Source of the DNA: a virus
Strand: one strand, 5' to 3'
Length of the DNA stretch: 39,780 bases
IMG/VR virus record: IMGVR_UViG_3300020457_000024
Span: 1-39,780 of that record
Below are positions 27,601-37,024 of the stretch, piece by piece. The position numbers were made by a program, and so were the translations under genes. Each line of letters starts with the position of its first letter. Position 1 is the stretch's first letter. Under the pieces are notes generated by a model. The model did no database searches and had not been told where the DNA came from. It worked only from the letters and a program-made list of their open reading frames with translations.

Positions 27601-28899
27601 GGTAATACTACGACTCACGTTCCCATAACTGCTAGTATAACAAACACTGGGGATAAAAGAGTTAGATTAAAATACAGTGGAAAACTAACAGGTAACGGCG
27701 TAGTATCCTTTGGAGAAACATTCACAATAGAAACTAACACACCAGTAAAGGGAAACCCACATAGGTTGTATTTAGGGACGACTGTATCTTTGGGAACAGA
27801 TGCAAGTGTCGCTATAGATGATTTATTAACTGAAAACTCACTGGAATTAGATGAAGCAGTCAAAAACTTAAACTATACAGGAAACATAGTAGCAAGTGTT
27901 AGCAACGCAACAATTACACTATCTGCTAATGCTGTCGGACTATCACCTAATGATTATATCTATAATCAAGATGGAAAATTTATAGGACAAATAGCGTCAA
28001 TAAATAATGCAAATGTAGTTGTAAATAGTATGGATGGAGATGGTACTTATGACATGTTCTTTGTGCCTGCTGCTGAAGATGAAATAGTTACTTATTCTAG
28101 GAAACCATTCATATTAAATACAAACTTTACAGAAAGCACGGTATTTGATGCTCTTAATTTCTTAGCACATAAATCGGGTTTAGAATTTACATTAGTAAAT
28201 GAAAAGATAATACTACAAGATATTAATAATTACGACAGTAAAAGAAGATTTGTTCTGGGCTATAGTGAAGGAAACAATCTAATAGAAGTAGAAAGCAATG
28301 AAAGCCTATTCGATGCTGCTAATAGAGTAGTAGTGATAGGTGATAATGTGAAGGCAACTGTAGATATTTCTGACCAAGAAGACCCTATTGTTTTAACATA
28401 TGTTGATGGAAATATTAAACATGCTACAGAAGCAAAAGTTAAAGCAGAGCAATTGTTAGAAATACACAATCAACCCGCTAGAAAAATAGTTTTAAAAATG
28501 CAAATGAAAGGATTTGAATTAATGAAGCCGGGTGATTTAATAACTCTAAATTTGAAATCTCATAATATACCTGCTAATGAATACATTGTTTATGAAATAG
28601 GAAACGCTATGGCAGGAATAACAGAGGTAACAGTAGGCACATATAATAAAACTATAGCAGAAAGACTCACAGAGATACATTCAAACCAAAAGAGAGAAAG
28701 CATCAATGTTTTGACATCTAATACTGTTGTAGAATTAACAACAAAGGTAGCAAGAGACTTTGCAAACATAAAAGAACAATCACTTTCATATACTATAACC
28801 ACCCCTGCTGGTTCAGTCATAGGCTACTCCACAAATATAAATTACACAAATACATTAGGTGGGGATGAAACAGTGGAAACAACGGAGTTAGAAGTATGA
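21631..28899 (+). CDS. Giant tail hub/baseplate protein with receptor-type insertions (2422 aa)
   Basis: Two stretches resemble the split hub fold of gp27/gp44-type tail proteins. One lies at about 730-770 (FSGHVEDS ... ITGRDKMAKLL). The other lies at about 2171-2390 (VFDALNFLAHKSGLEF, SLFDAANRVVVIGDN, MKPGDLITLNL). The intervening 1400 residues are beta-rich and include a unit seen in many viral adhesins at about 1750-1840 (SGTIKM ... WEIITYTGI ... LTGCTRN). The hub probably carries host-recognition modules on its loops. It overlaps the downstream collar gene by ATGA. The hub identification is by pattern and order. Confidence 0.6.
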   Translation: MAENYYYVLNTGKTQSQALNYTYAQRGDPFPTIAFYETPVNPIIKNPGIPSSGNFAGVNNVSANFFEIRKAPFDLNSSGVVVNSEPMISGNSDTGLVNRIHPAGYSDTSTDPNHITQHASNLQDTSSNRIRLKDSVSGTSAVGSAGLGMDLETYDYFILINPEITGNDGTVSIRPHFAKVTKIIQFDNHGDGIEFSPRYSDSIPKDTKFELYVGPHVNNTNVVAVSYGLRGNSSSSSSIISDKYDVSNVVSRPTWYFYEDRLDEKDQLNYNTKYQLTSCRFYKNWTSFGGTASQTSDGIYHSTSTINTTVLSNTSYQGHTIWAEVSGVKRNLGNLVTAHANSPTLDDIKFDIPTATEVTGGATAPTLYYGRDVVQSVFLTEPDFGTIITDVGPKNLDATLVDNIKEKDRTKHDYDTNSTFTPDPSAWSMIVRNAQRNSNDRMSTHSSWSNNTNYTHVHADLNGPVRHLHYKDAHLKNNVLTSVIDTSVNYPRNKATQVARVKTLDQSGVQFLKMKERDKFRIRNSIFSGQLGEYKLPYTVTSNSASGYKIILNQIPEGFDCRNDSMIKTTDSIRVGTNYYLISSIAAPDTSARTQTLTVNKVRGGTDATYSSMTSMESFDKADAYLFSWNGALVSNTPIDTEVVYASNNFKRLTMNGNTVSKEATTIFNNKLVLLSGEFIGLDIPIDYGDSQHKYLKLQDANKEFYIPTGTAAVNKPSFMHYVSGGYAVDEEIFSGHVEDSLSKNERGLVTYEITGRDKMAKLLNNTVNRNLNYSNDIIYSSLNPMFNLSETISIAVSGIFLTGATTFTSTDASNLAKYDLIFRVDMTFVGEVDSVSGNTVTLRDKALAGNGSSGTSVKAISLTNATSNKFTQSLTKALAVNPLATSNATDLVSASDKGLVFIDGEELTYDASRNQSTVSLPYTSATGKYREDTSLGYHISGVKSLKSKDSKFAFKLGNEDTPTPTESSKLIPSSHNYYSIVNKNEKEGEATTLTLAPTMPVVLASVETNSSDTRFTDSNCYLYFLNNNIPKAGFLHRLRSKHEGYNYTSSAIFKYQDLQTFTPGSLTQTSAGSIYNDLSNISVSGAAPSYNIRPDGASLAPTLTNNTNPIEGSNIVDSDYNAHYQSVIGNYLYKLSDNTALVPPKSQVKGLVLEETVNYGNVQINTWGTAGGTGAITFDSVSNLQNKDIRVKNYELMALGDIYPESKLRHNHLGFSSKSMSTYGMLLESPAQEGDAVNHANYVGSSGELLMKESNYQTGQISSSSIDTDGIKRWGVMRLVEATYDWHFNPVDAENMPATSQIPEIPNFDYQRFKTPTEPDTSNVTFCDVDYDEGTIQFKTSTAASGNNKSITVQPNDMLYSAASGHLLAVYKGTSAVTLHGSSDSSNWTSGNWLLLNTGTNAKVYILRQEFKVSTSAPTTTLHQLPGLMPFNLYATTNDGFDNLAENPIKFTNVILAREPIDKGYFDYSILEGDNNNILDPQNVFIPLVSGVKRNHDDTDKKYYAISAFHDTEQWENLRANWNSFTPPNYHHTSRVLSALCLETFDSGADETNQANKVQNFLMGTGHLYDNCTAVFKDIKNSFSGQNYDLSVVSAPLDCPTNTEYNAYDDHPANSEVDQHGPNIMIKRKGKNAAFVGTRTKQRILVDEEGREAPSRASHHQANQADSGEMFSAQMFVKPGFNLTGLSTNTLGTLGVQRNSTSDQLTFQMNDASTHNWLSFANNLEGYYIVSNKTENGQLPNGIETTLNEGSLTASDTTITLSSTAHLPSSGTIKMLGSFTYSSSTKTNEWEIITYTGINGNDLTGCTRNADDRTQDQGNGTFNITWTHPNGSAVVLISGTDKTGAPTYIGRITSHAVSAGTDAGSGSDSRSQHILTLDNAINITTHGTSYRLMRIAEKTFDETPDYIDLNTMFDTGLQYDVETSNLLTGDTGIANAYSENIYSMYIPLDIDTADSGNSNKAFNYIDRRDIDNTISLFTSGQTYDCYVTDGNTTTHVPITASITNTGDKRVRLKYSGKLTGNGVVSFGETFTIETNTPVKGNPHRLYLGTTVSLGTDASVAIDDLLTENSLELDEAVKNLNYTGNIVASVSNATITLSANAVGLSPNDYIYNQDGKFIGQIASINNANVVVNSMDGDGTYDMFFVPAAEDEIVTYSRKPFILNTNFTESTVFDALNFLAHKSGLEFTLVNEKIILQDINNYDSKRRFVLGYSEGNNLIEVESNESLFDAANRVVVIGDNVKATVDISDQEDPIVLTYVDGNIKHATEAKVKAEQLLEIHNQPARKIVLKMQMKGFELMKPGDLITLNLKSHNIPANEYIVYEIGNAMAGITEVTVGTYNKTIAERLTEIHSNQKRESINVLTSNTVVELTTKVARDFANIKEQSLSYTITTPAGSVIGYSTNINYTNTLGGDETVETTELEV

Positions 28900-29273
28900 T
28901 AGTAGATAGTGGCAAAAAGGCAGTATTAGATTTAGCGATAGCGGCTAACCAGTTTAGATATTTAGATTTTGGAGATGGGCAGGATGATACATCTACCTCA
29001 GAAACCGTATTAAATAGAAGTATTCTCACTGCTTCCGGCTCAACCACAATCGCAGATGGTAGTTACAAAAGGCTCATATCCCCCACAAGAGTAGGTAATA
29101 CCCTAATATATGAAATCACACTATCTGGTTCTGAACTGGCTTCTAATGTCATAACCGAAATAGGAGTCTTTAATAACGCAGGTACTATGTTATCCCGCGT
29201 GAACTTTAAACCCATTGGCCCCCTCGCCTCTAATGAAACAATTAGTTTCACCTTTCGATTGGAGATGGCATAA
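28896..29273 (+). CDS. Tail-collar/fibre-connector protein (125 aa)
   Basis: The motif order (VITEIGVFNNAGTMLSRVNF, then a hydrophobic final strand) matches the phage tail-collar fibre N-terminal domain (DUF3751-type: EIGLFD...GxLLAR), which docks fibres to the baseplate. It sits between the hub and the giant fibre gene and overlaps both (ATGA and TAATG). In many phages this domain is the N-terminus of the fibre itself; here it is a separate small protein, suggesting a split fibre-attachment unit. Confidence 0.65.
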   Translation: MIVDSGKKAVLDLAIAANQFRYLDFGDGQDDTSTSETVLNRSILTASGSTTIADGSYKRLISPTRVGNTLIYEITLSGSELASNVITEIGVFNNAGTMLSRVNFKPIGPLASNETISFTFRLEMA

Positions 29274-32200
29274 TGCCTCTTAATAACCCTAATTTCATCA
29301 GTTCGCTGGCTACCTCTATTACAGGTAGTGATGCTACAAATGATAATGATAGACTAAAAGATGGAACAGACACGTTAAATGCAAATTTAATTAATGCTCT
29401 AAATATAGCCACATCAGGTTCGTTTGTTGCTAGTGGTGGAAACATCACAATGTCTGCTGGTAGTAGTAATACTATATATGCCATCTCTGAAATCAAATAT
29501 TTCCGTGATGGTAAACTATTAACAATGTCTGCATTAAGTAGTAATAATGAACCTACATGGAACGTTAATGCAAACTTCGATTGGTTTGGTTTAATTGTTA
29601 TTGCAGATGGTACTGAAACAGGTGAAGGTGGTTCTGATGTCATTAAGTTTAGAGGTAGTAGTACATTAGGTGATACATTTGTTGATGGTGCTACGCCTAA
29701 AAATGGAGACATTCCAATAGCAGCAGTTCACATTTCTAAAGCATCTACTAATACTGCTACTAACAGAAAAATTCAATTCTTAGGTATGGGTAAATTAAAC
29801 TCAGAGTTTTCTGCTGTCAATAACGGTACTGAAACACTTAGGATAAATAAAGACGGAACTATAACAAAGGGCGGTCAAACTATAACTTTACCTTCTACTA
29901 CAGGAAATGTTGTAACAACAGGAGATACAGGAACAATAACTGCTGCAATGTTAGGTGCTAATTCAGTTGATTCTTCTGAGTTAGTTGACGGTTCTATTGA
30001 TACTTCACATATCGCAGATGACCAAGTTACTTATGCTAAGATTCAAAACGTTTCAGCAACAAATAGAATACTTGGAAGAGATTCATCTGGCGCAGGTATA
30101 ATAGAAGAAATTACCCCTGCTAACCTAAGAACCATGATTAACGTAGAAGATGGTTCACAGGCTACAAGTACGGCACATGTTAAGTCTGCACTAAACGCCG
30201 ACTTAGGTGGGTCTATGACAATAGGTGATGCTAACGATACAGTCACAGTTGCTGGTGATTTAGTAGTTACAGGAACAACAACAACTGAATCAGTAGAAAC
30301 TGTATCTACTTCTAATGGTGTAGTGTTTGAAGGTTCAGTTGCAAATAATCATGAAATAACATTAAAGGCTGGAACCGTCACAACAGATAGAACAATAACA
30401 TTACCAAACGCAACTGGAACTGTAGCACTTACTTCTAGTGATATAACTGGTAACGCTGCTACTGCTACACAATTACAAACGGGTAGAACAATCAACGGTG
30501 TTACTTTTGATGGTACTTCTAATATAACTGTTACAGCAGCAGCCGGAACATTAACTGGTAATACGTTAAAGAGCAGTGTAACTGCTTCTTCATTAACAAG
30601 CGTTGGCACAATAGGTACAGGAACATGGCAAGGCACACCAATTGCAGATGCTTACATTTCTTCTGCTGCTACTTGGAATGCTAAACTTCCAACGATTGAT
30701 AGCCATGATTTAGAAACCAACATAAATATTAACAATGATTTATTGTTGATGCATGATGATTCGGCTAGTGGTACTAAGGAACACAAGATTAGTATTGCAA
30801 CTATGTTGGGTAAAATTACTGCATCTCAGTTAGCAGGTTCTGGTAAGGTTTATGCTACTTTACCTGAAAGCGGTGCAGAAGTTAATCAGAATGCATTTAC
30901 TACAATTGCTGTTTCAGGACAAACAGATGTTGTAGCCGACCAAAAAACAGATACATTAACATTAGCAGGTGGTGGTGCCACTACAATCACTACTGCCGCA
31001 GGTAGCGATACAATTACTGTTTCTTCTACAAACACCACTTATTCAGCAGGAAATGGTATTGCTTTATCTGGGACTACATTTAGCGTTGCTGCTGGTGAAG
31101 CACTTACTCAAACATCAACAGGTTTAGAATTAGCAGACCCAGCAACTTTAGCCGAATTAACAGAAGATACAGATAATGGCTCAGATAAAATATTACTTTG
31201 GGATGAAAGTGCTAGTGCTTGGAAACATATGACTATAACAAACTTAGAAGATTCTGTTGGAACATATACTGCTGGTACTGGTTTAAGTATATCAAGTAAT
31301 GAATTTAGCCATGATTCACATACAGGAGAAGTTACTGGTTCTACTGCCTTAACTATTGCTAACAATGTAGTAGATGAAGCAAACCTAAAAGTCTCTAATA
31401 GCCCCGTAGACGGATATTTCTTATCTGCTCAATCAGGAAACACAGGTGGTTTAACTTGGGCTGTTCCTGCAAACACTCAATTATCAAATGAACAAGTGCA
31501 GGACATAGTGGGTGCTATGTTTACAGGAAACACAGAAACAAGAATAAGTGCCACATATCAAGATGGTGACGGCACAATTGATTTAGTTGTAGATGATTTA
31601 AACACCGATACACAATTAACTACAGAACAAGTTCAAGACATTGTAGGAGCAATGTTTACATCTAACACAGAAACAAGAATAGCAGCAACCTATGAAGATG
31701 GAGATGGAACCATTGACTTAGTTGTTGATGACATGACAGCAGACACTAATACCCAATTATCGAATGAGCAAGTTCAAGATATTGTAGGTGCTATGTTTAG
31801 TGGCAATACAGAAACAAACATTACTGCAACATATCAAGATGCTGATGGTACAATAGACCTTGTTGCTTCAAGTGGTGATGTTGTTGATGATACTTCACCA
31901 CAACTAGGCGGAGATTTAGATGTTCAAACACATGAAATTAAAACTACTAGCGGTAATAGAGACATTGTTTTAAGACCAGATGGAACAGGTGCAGTTATAG
32001 TTTCAGATGAAGGTGAAAGTTTCCCATCTTCTCCTACTCCAAACAAAGGAAAATTAACTGTATTACATGATGGTGGAACGGGGCCAACACTATTACTTTC
32101 TGATACAGACGGTGACCAACATGGTGGCCCTAATTTAAACATATACAGAGGTTCAGCCAGTCCTGCTGATGATGACGTTATTGGGCAAATAACTTTTCAA

Positions 32201-35200
32201 GGAGTTAACGATAATGATGAACTTTTAGGATATGGTAGAGTTAAAGCAGCAATAGAAGATAATACAGATGGTACAGAAGATGGTAAATTACATTTAAGCG
32301 TATTAAAGAATGGTACACATTCTGACATGTTAACTATTAGTGGTGAAAACAATTTAGTTAAAGTTCACGGTAATTTTGAAGTTACAGGAACACAAACAGT
32401 TGTTGATACTGTAACTATGAATGCAGCAAATGCAATTGTGTTTGAAGGAGCAACTGCTGATGCAAATGAAACCACATTAACTATTACAGACCCAACTGCT
32501 GATAGAACAATTACATTACCAGATTCTTCTGGTACTGTTGCTTTAACCAGTCAATTAACTGGTGCTGGATTAAGCACAGAAGAAGTTCAAGATATAGTAG
32601 GTGCTATGTTTACTTCTAATACAGAAACAAACACTGCTGTAACTTATCAAGATAGTGATGGAACAATTGATGTTGTTACAACTCTTGACGGTGCGCCACT
32701 TACAACAGAAGCAGTTCAAGACATAGTAGGAGCAATGTTTTCAGGAAATACCGAGACTAATATTACTGCTACCTATCAAGATTCAGACGGTACAATAGAC
32801 TTAGTTTCTACTGATACAGATACTACTTATTCGGCTGGAACTGGTCTTGATTTAAGCGGTACTACATTTAGTGTAGATGTATCTGATTTTATGACTAATG
32901 GCCTCAACAATAGAATTGTTACTGCTACTGGGTCGGATGGAATGAATGCAGAACAGTATTTATCATTTAATGGAACATTATTTACTCAAACAAACGCAAC
33001 GGGTGCTGGAACTAGCGCAGGTGATTCAGTAGAATTTAGAAGACATAAAATGTCTGGTGGCACAGGAAATCAAATATATAAATTAGAATATCAAGTTAGG
33101 AATAACGGTACTAATACAGATTGGGTTGGTGCAAGCACTAGATGGGGATATACAATTGATAACACTTCTCCTACAGTTGGCTATACTGGTGCTACTAGCA
33201 GTTTAAGAAATTGGCAAGAAATAGACCACCATGATGCCGCACACCACTTTGGTCATTTAAACGATACTATATTGACAATTGATGGTGGAACAGATAAGGT
33301 TGGAATAGGAGTTACAAGTCCAGAAGCACTGTTACATCTAAGGTCTGACACAGCAGACGTAACACTCAAGATTGAAGCAGATGAAAGTAATGACAATGAA
33401 GACCACAACCCTATGATTTGGATGTGTCAAGATGGAGAGTTGGTTAGTTTCAAATTAGGATTGCTGAATGCTGGAAATCATGCTTACATGGATTGGGGCA
33501 ATGCAACCGACCAAGACCTAATTCTAAAGAACAATGGAACAGAAAAGTTTAGATTTACAGGTGATGGTAAACTCGGAATAGGCACTAATAACCCAAGCCA
33601 TGCTTTAGATGTTATAGGTAATACTCAACTACAAAATGCTGAAGTAACCGGGGAACTTGATTTAATTGGTAGATTACATATTGATAAAAACGTAGATTCT
33701 GCTACTGATGGAACTACTTCTGCGGGTATATTCATTGATTATGATACAACAGGAACAAATGTTCCCGGTCAAGATAATGAGCATTATGCAATTTGGATTG
33801 ACCAAGATAACTCATCAACTGCTGGTGATGCTGCTAATGCTGAAATAGAAATGGCAGGTGTTTACATTGACCAAAGACAAAGCGGTGATGCTAATAGAAT
33901 GTATGCTTTCCAAACATATCAGGAATATGAACCTTCAACAGCACAAACTATTCATTCAATGGCAGGTGTGAGAACTTCTGTTAATTCTCATATGACTCAT
34001 GCTAGTGCTACTTTAAGCAGCCTATTTGGTCATTATAGCGATGTAAGAATAGCAAAGGGTGGAGTTAACACCAATTCATATTCTGAATATAACTACATTG
34101 AAATTAATAATGACAGGGAAAGCAATGTAGGAAACGTATATGGTAGTTATAACGAAGTAGATGTTGAAGGTAGCAATAGCAATTCAATAACAACAGGAGA
34201 CTTAGTAGGTGGCAGATACAGAATAGACCACAATGATGATTCAGTTAGCACAACAAATGGTTACCTAATGTATCTAGATTATGATGGTGCTGCGAATATA
34301 ACTCACCCTTGGGGTATATATGTTAATAATGAAACTAAGAACTATTTCTCTGGTAATGTTGGAATAGGAACCACAAGCCCTGATTATGCATTAGACGTAG
34401 CAGGTAATATCGGTGTAGACAATATAATTTATCATAATGGAGATGGTAATACTTACCTAAATTTCCAAGACGATGATTTCAGAATTGTTGTAGGAAACGA
34501 CTTAGCATTCCATTATGATGAATCGGGTTCCTCTATTATGCACTTATCATATAACGGGGAAGCAGACGTAAACATTGGTAATGGTCATTTCTTCTTCGGA
34601 GGCTCACAAGGTTCTTATGATGCTAAAATGGGAGTAGGCACTACGACTCCTAGAGCGTTATTAGATGTAACTGCTACCAATAATCCTGCTATACTTCTTA
34701 ACAGTAGAGATGCAGCCCATTCTGCTGGTGATAAGATTGGTAGTTTATTGTTCTATAACAACGAAGATAGTACGGGTGGTACTGGAAGTAGAATAGGTGC
34801 AGGGCTAAGATTTGTTGCTACCGATGCTTTCGGGCGTGGTAATCTAGAATTAACTTCAGGTACTACTAATGCAATGACTTCTTATAATGATACTGAAAAT
34901 TATACTGATGACACCATTGCTAGATTAAAGATTAGTTCTGATACTGGTAACATCTTCTTACCTACAGATGGTCAAAAACTATACTTTGGTGCAGATAATG
35001 ATATGTTCATTACTCACGATGGTAGCGCAGCAACAATACAAAATGATACAGGACTATTGAATATAGATGGTCAAACAGGAAATTACTTTGATGTAAATGG
35101 CTCTAACATCTTTAGAATAATGTCTGACCATGTTTTGACTTTCCGTGACTTAAGAATGATGGAACAAAGAGAAGTAAGATTCTATGATGAGAATAACAAC

Positions 35201-37015
35201 CATTACGTTGGCTTCGAGTCTCCTGATGATTCTACTTATTCATCAAATGTAATCTGGAAATTACCTCCTGCTGATGGTTCTAATGGGCAGTTCTTAAAGA
35301 CAGATGGTTCTGGTAATTTATCATTCGCTTCTGCTTCTGGCGGTTCATCTTATGATGGTGATATTACTACATTAGATATTGACGGTGGTACAGACATAGG
35401 TGAATCAATAGCAAATACAGACTTAATTATTGTAGATAACGGAGCAGGAGGAACAAACCGTAAAGCAACATTTAGCCGAGTTTCTAGTTGGATTACGGGT
35501 AATGTTTCAGAAGTAAGAATTAGAGATGCTAGAGCAGATGGTGATATAACTCCAGATGACCATACTGATAGGGCTGCTTCATTCCATTTCACAGATGATA
35601 TTACAGGTAGCGTTAACTCTTGGGATGGAGTATTAACGATGAAAGGATGGGGTGACAGTTATACTGCTTGGCAATTAATATCTTCAAACTCCTCTTCAAA
35701 CGTACAAGTAAATCAACCCCTTTACTTTAGAACAGGAGAAGATACAACTTGGAGTAACTTAAGAAAGGTAATAACAGAAGATAACAATGGCCGTGTTGGT
35801 ATTGGTAATAATAATTCAAACACAGGTGGTTTAGAAGCCGCTAACACACTAGAAATAAATCATTCTGGTGCTAATGGTGACAACGGAATAATGATTGTTA
35901 GAGATAGTGCTGAAATATCAGCAAACGATATTCTTGGTGGTATTGGTTTTGATTCTCACGATGGTAATGTCCCAAGCAGTGTTTTAGAAGCATCTGCTGG
36001 TATTGCTGCTTATGCTGCTGAAGACCAAGGTACAGGAGATAAAGGTGGAGACTTAGTATTCTTTACATCTGCTATTGATGACGATGATGATACCGTTTCA
36101 CATGAAAGAGTAAGAATATCATCAGCAGGTAATGTAGGTATCAATAAGAATGACCCTAGCGTAGAAATAGACGTTGTTGGCTTAGGTGGTGGAAACGCTG
36201 ATATAAATCTTGCTAGAACTAGCGGGGCTACTCTCAATTTACAAGCACAAGCGAGCGCAGGAATCATTGGAACTTCAAACAATCACAACTTGCAACTGAA
36301 GACTAATGGTTCTGCAAGGGCTACAATTACTACTGCGGGCTTAGTTGGTATTGGTGATACAACACCTAATGCTATGCTAAAAGTCGAATCAACAGATGGT
36401 AGTGTCCCTACAATTTACGCTTATCGTAATGATTCAAGCACATCAAACCCATTAGTATCTTTGGTTGAGGATAGCGTCTATGCTGATAATGCAACATTGT
36501 ATGTTAGGACAGACAGAGATGATGGAGCCATACCTTCTATTCAAGTAGAAGGTGGAGCCGTTACAGCAAGTGGGCCTAACGGTTGGGGAACATGGGAACA
36601 CAAGCATTTCTATGCTAGGAACTATGGAACATCAACAGGTCAGGGTTCAGGATTACATCACATAACAGATGGAGATGAAGGTAACATCAACGCCTTTTCC
36701 CTACCATACGATGCTAAACTAAGAGCAGTTCAAATTACTATAAACACATCAACAAGCCAATCAAGTAACACAGCAGACCAAACATGGAGATTGTTCCATA
36801 GTGGAAATGCCGCAAACGTCATTACAGATATTACAGCAGATTTAAGTAATGATTTCTCAAATCCAAATGGTAATCAATATATTTATTTAGCAACTGGCTT
36901 AGATGTAAATATGCCTAAAAATAAAGGATACTCAATGAGAAGAGAATCAGGAAACCTAGACATATTCATCGTGAAGATAGACCTTTACTTTACAAGAGCA
37001 TTAACAAACTTCTGA
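29273..37015 (+). CDS. Giant repetitive tail fibre (2580 aa)
   Basis: Composed almost entirely of Thr/Ser/Gly/Asn/Asp-rich beta repeats. Five copies of a QVQDIVGAMF..NTET....YxDxDGTIDLV unit lie between about 31478 and 32810. At least two TTYSAGxGxxLSGTTFSV units also occur, plus a series of VGIGTxxPxxALDV-type trimeric fibre repeats at about 33297, 33570, 34358, 34630, 35796, 36130 and 36342. The last 120 residues form a distinct beta domain, the likely receptor-binding tip. It lacks a visible S74 intramolecular chaperone and is followed by a tail-fibre assembly chaperone. It recognises the host surface. Confidence 0.85.
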   Translation: MPLNNPNFISSLATSITGSDATNDNDRLKDGTDTLNANLINALNIATSGSFVASGGNITMSAGSSNTIYAISEIKYFRDGKLLTMSALSSNNEPTWNVNANFDWFGLIVIADGTETGEGGSDVIKFRGSSTLGDTFVDGATPKNGDIPIAAVHISKASTNTATNRKIQFLGMGKLNSEFSAVNNGTETLRINKDGTITKGGQTITLPSTTGNVVTTGDTGTITAAMLGANSVDSSELVDGSIDTSHIADDQVTYAKIQNVSATNRILGRDSSGAGIIEEITPANLRTMINVEDGSQATSTAHVKSALNADLGGSMTIGDANDTVTVAGDLVVTGTTTTESVETVSTSNGVVFEGSVANNHEITLKAGTVTTDRTITLPNATGTVALTSSDITGNAATATQLQTGRTINGVTFDGTSNITVTAAAGTLTGNTLKSSVTASSLTSVGTIGTGTWQGTPIADAYISSAATWNAKLPTIDSHDLETNININNDLLLMHDDSASGTKEHKISIATMLGKITASQLAGSGKVYATLPESGAEVNQNAFTTIAVSGQTDVVADQKTDTLTLAGGGATTITTAAGSDTITVSSTNTTYSAGNGIALSGTTFSVAAGEALTQTSTGLELADPATLAELTEDTDNGSDKILLWDESASAWKHMTITNLEDSVGTYTAGTGLSISSNEFSHDSHTGEVTGSTALTIANNVVDEANLKVSNSPVDGYFLSAQSGNTGGLTWAVPANTQLSNEQVQDIVGAMFTGNTETRISATYQDGDGTIDLVVDDLNTDTQLTTEQVQDIVGAMFTSNTETRIAATYEDGDGTIDLVVDDMTADTNTQLSNEQVQDIVGAMFSGNTETNITATYQDADGTIDLVASSGDVVDDTSPQLGGDLDVQTHEIKTTSGNRDIVLRPDGTGAVIVSDEGESFPSSPTPNKGKLTVLHDGGTGPTLLLSDTDGDQHGGPNLNIYRGSASPADDDVIGQITFQGVNDNDELLGYGRVKAAIEDNTDGTEDGKLHLSVLKNGTHSDMLTISGENNLVKVHGNFEVTGTQTVVDTVTMNAANAIVFEGATADANETTLTITDPTADRTITLPDSSGTVALTSQLTGAGLSTEEVQDIVGAMFTSNTETNTAVTYQDSDGTIDVVTTLDGAPLTTEAVQDIVGAMFSGNTETNITATYQDSDGTIDLVSTDTDTTYSAGTGLDLSGTTFSVDVSDFMTNGLNNRIVTATGSDGMNAEQYLSFNGTLFTQTNATGAGTSAGDSVEFRRHKMSGGTGNQIYKLEYQVRNNGTNTDWVGASTRWGYTIDNTSPTVGYTGATSSLRNWQEIDHHDAAHHFGHLNDTILTIDGGTDKVGIGVTSPEALLHLRSDTADVTLKIEADESNDNEDHNPMIWMCQDGELVSFKLGLLNAGNHAYMDWGNATDQDLILKNNGTEKFRFTGDGKLGIGTNNPSHALDVIGNTQLQNAEVTGELDLIGRLHIDKNVDSATDGTTSAGIFIDYDTTGTNVPGQDNEHYAIWIDQDNSSTAGDAANAEIEMAGVYIDQRQSGDANRMYAFQTYQEYEPSTAQTIHSMAGVRTSVNSHMTHASATLSSLFGHYSDVRIAKGGVNTNSYSEYNYIEINNDRESNVGNVYGSYNEVDVEGSNSNSITTGDLVGGRYRIDHNDDSVSTTNGYLMYLDYDGAANITHPWGIYVNNETKNYFSGNVGIGTTSPDYALDVAGNIGVDNIIYHNGDGNTYLNFQDDDFRIVVGNDLAFHYDESGSSIMHLSYNGEADVNIGNGHFFFGGSQGSYDAKMGVGTTTPRALLDVTATNNPAILLNSRDAAHSAGDKIGSLLFYNNEDSTGGTGSRIGAGLRFVATDAFGRGNLELTSGTTNAMTSYNDTENYTDDTIARLKISSDTGNIFLPTDGQKLYFGADNDMFITHDGSAATIQNDTGLLNIDGQTGNYFDVNGSNIFRIMSDHVLTFRDLRMMEQREVRFYDENNNHYVGFESPDDSTYSSNVIWKLPPADGSNGQFLKTDGSGNLSFASASGGSSYDGDITTLDIDGGTDIGESIANTDLIIVDNGAGGTNRKATFSRVSSWITGNVSEVRIRDARADGDITPDDHTDRAASFHFTDDITGSVNSWDGVLTMKGWGDSYTAWQLISSNSSSNVQVNQPLYFRTGEDTTWSNLRKVITEDNNGRVGIGNNNSNTGGLEAANTLEINHSGANGDNGIMIVRDSAEISANDILGGIGFDSHDGNVPSSVLEASAGIAAYAAEDQGTGDKGGDLVFFTSAIDDDDDTVSHERVRISSAGNVGINKNDPSVEIDVVGLGGGNADINLARTSGATLNLQAQASAGIIGTSNNHNLQLKTNGSARATITTAGLVGIGDTTPNAMLKVESTDGSVPTIYAYRNDSSTSNPLVSLVEDSVYADNATLYVRTDRDDGAIPSIQVEGGAVTASGPNGWGTWEHKHFYARNYGTSTGQGSGLHHITDGDEGNINAFSLPYDAKLRAVQITINTSTSQSSNTADQTWRLFHSGNAANVITDITADLSNDFSNPNGNQYIYLATGLDVNMPKNKGYSMRRESGNLDIFIVKIDLYFTRALTNF
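31478..32810 (+). repeat. Five-copy QDIVGAMF fibre repeat
   Basis: About 38-40-codon units at roughly 31478-31603, 31611-31733, 31753-31870, 32568-32680 and 32695-32810. The protein is conserved but codon usage varies, so this is old amino-acid-level repetition, not a recent DNA duplication. Similar units are common in marine phage fibres. Confidence 0.8.
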
Positions 37016-37024
37016 GGAAATAAC

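Noticed and set aside
29248-29712. 154-aa minus-strand ORF opposite the fibre start
   Set aside because: Antisense shadow of the low-complexity fibre gene, with valine/serine/proline-rich translation and no start signals.
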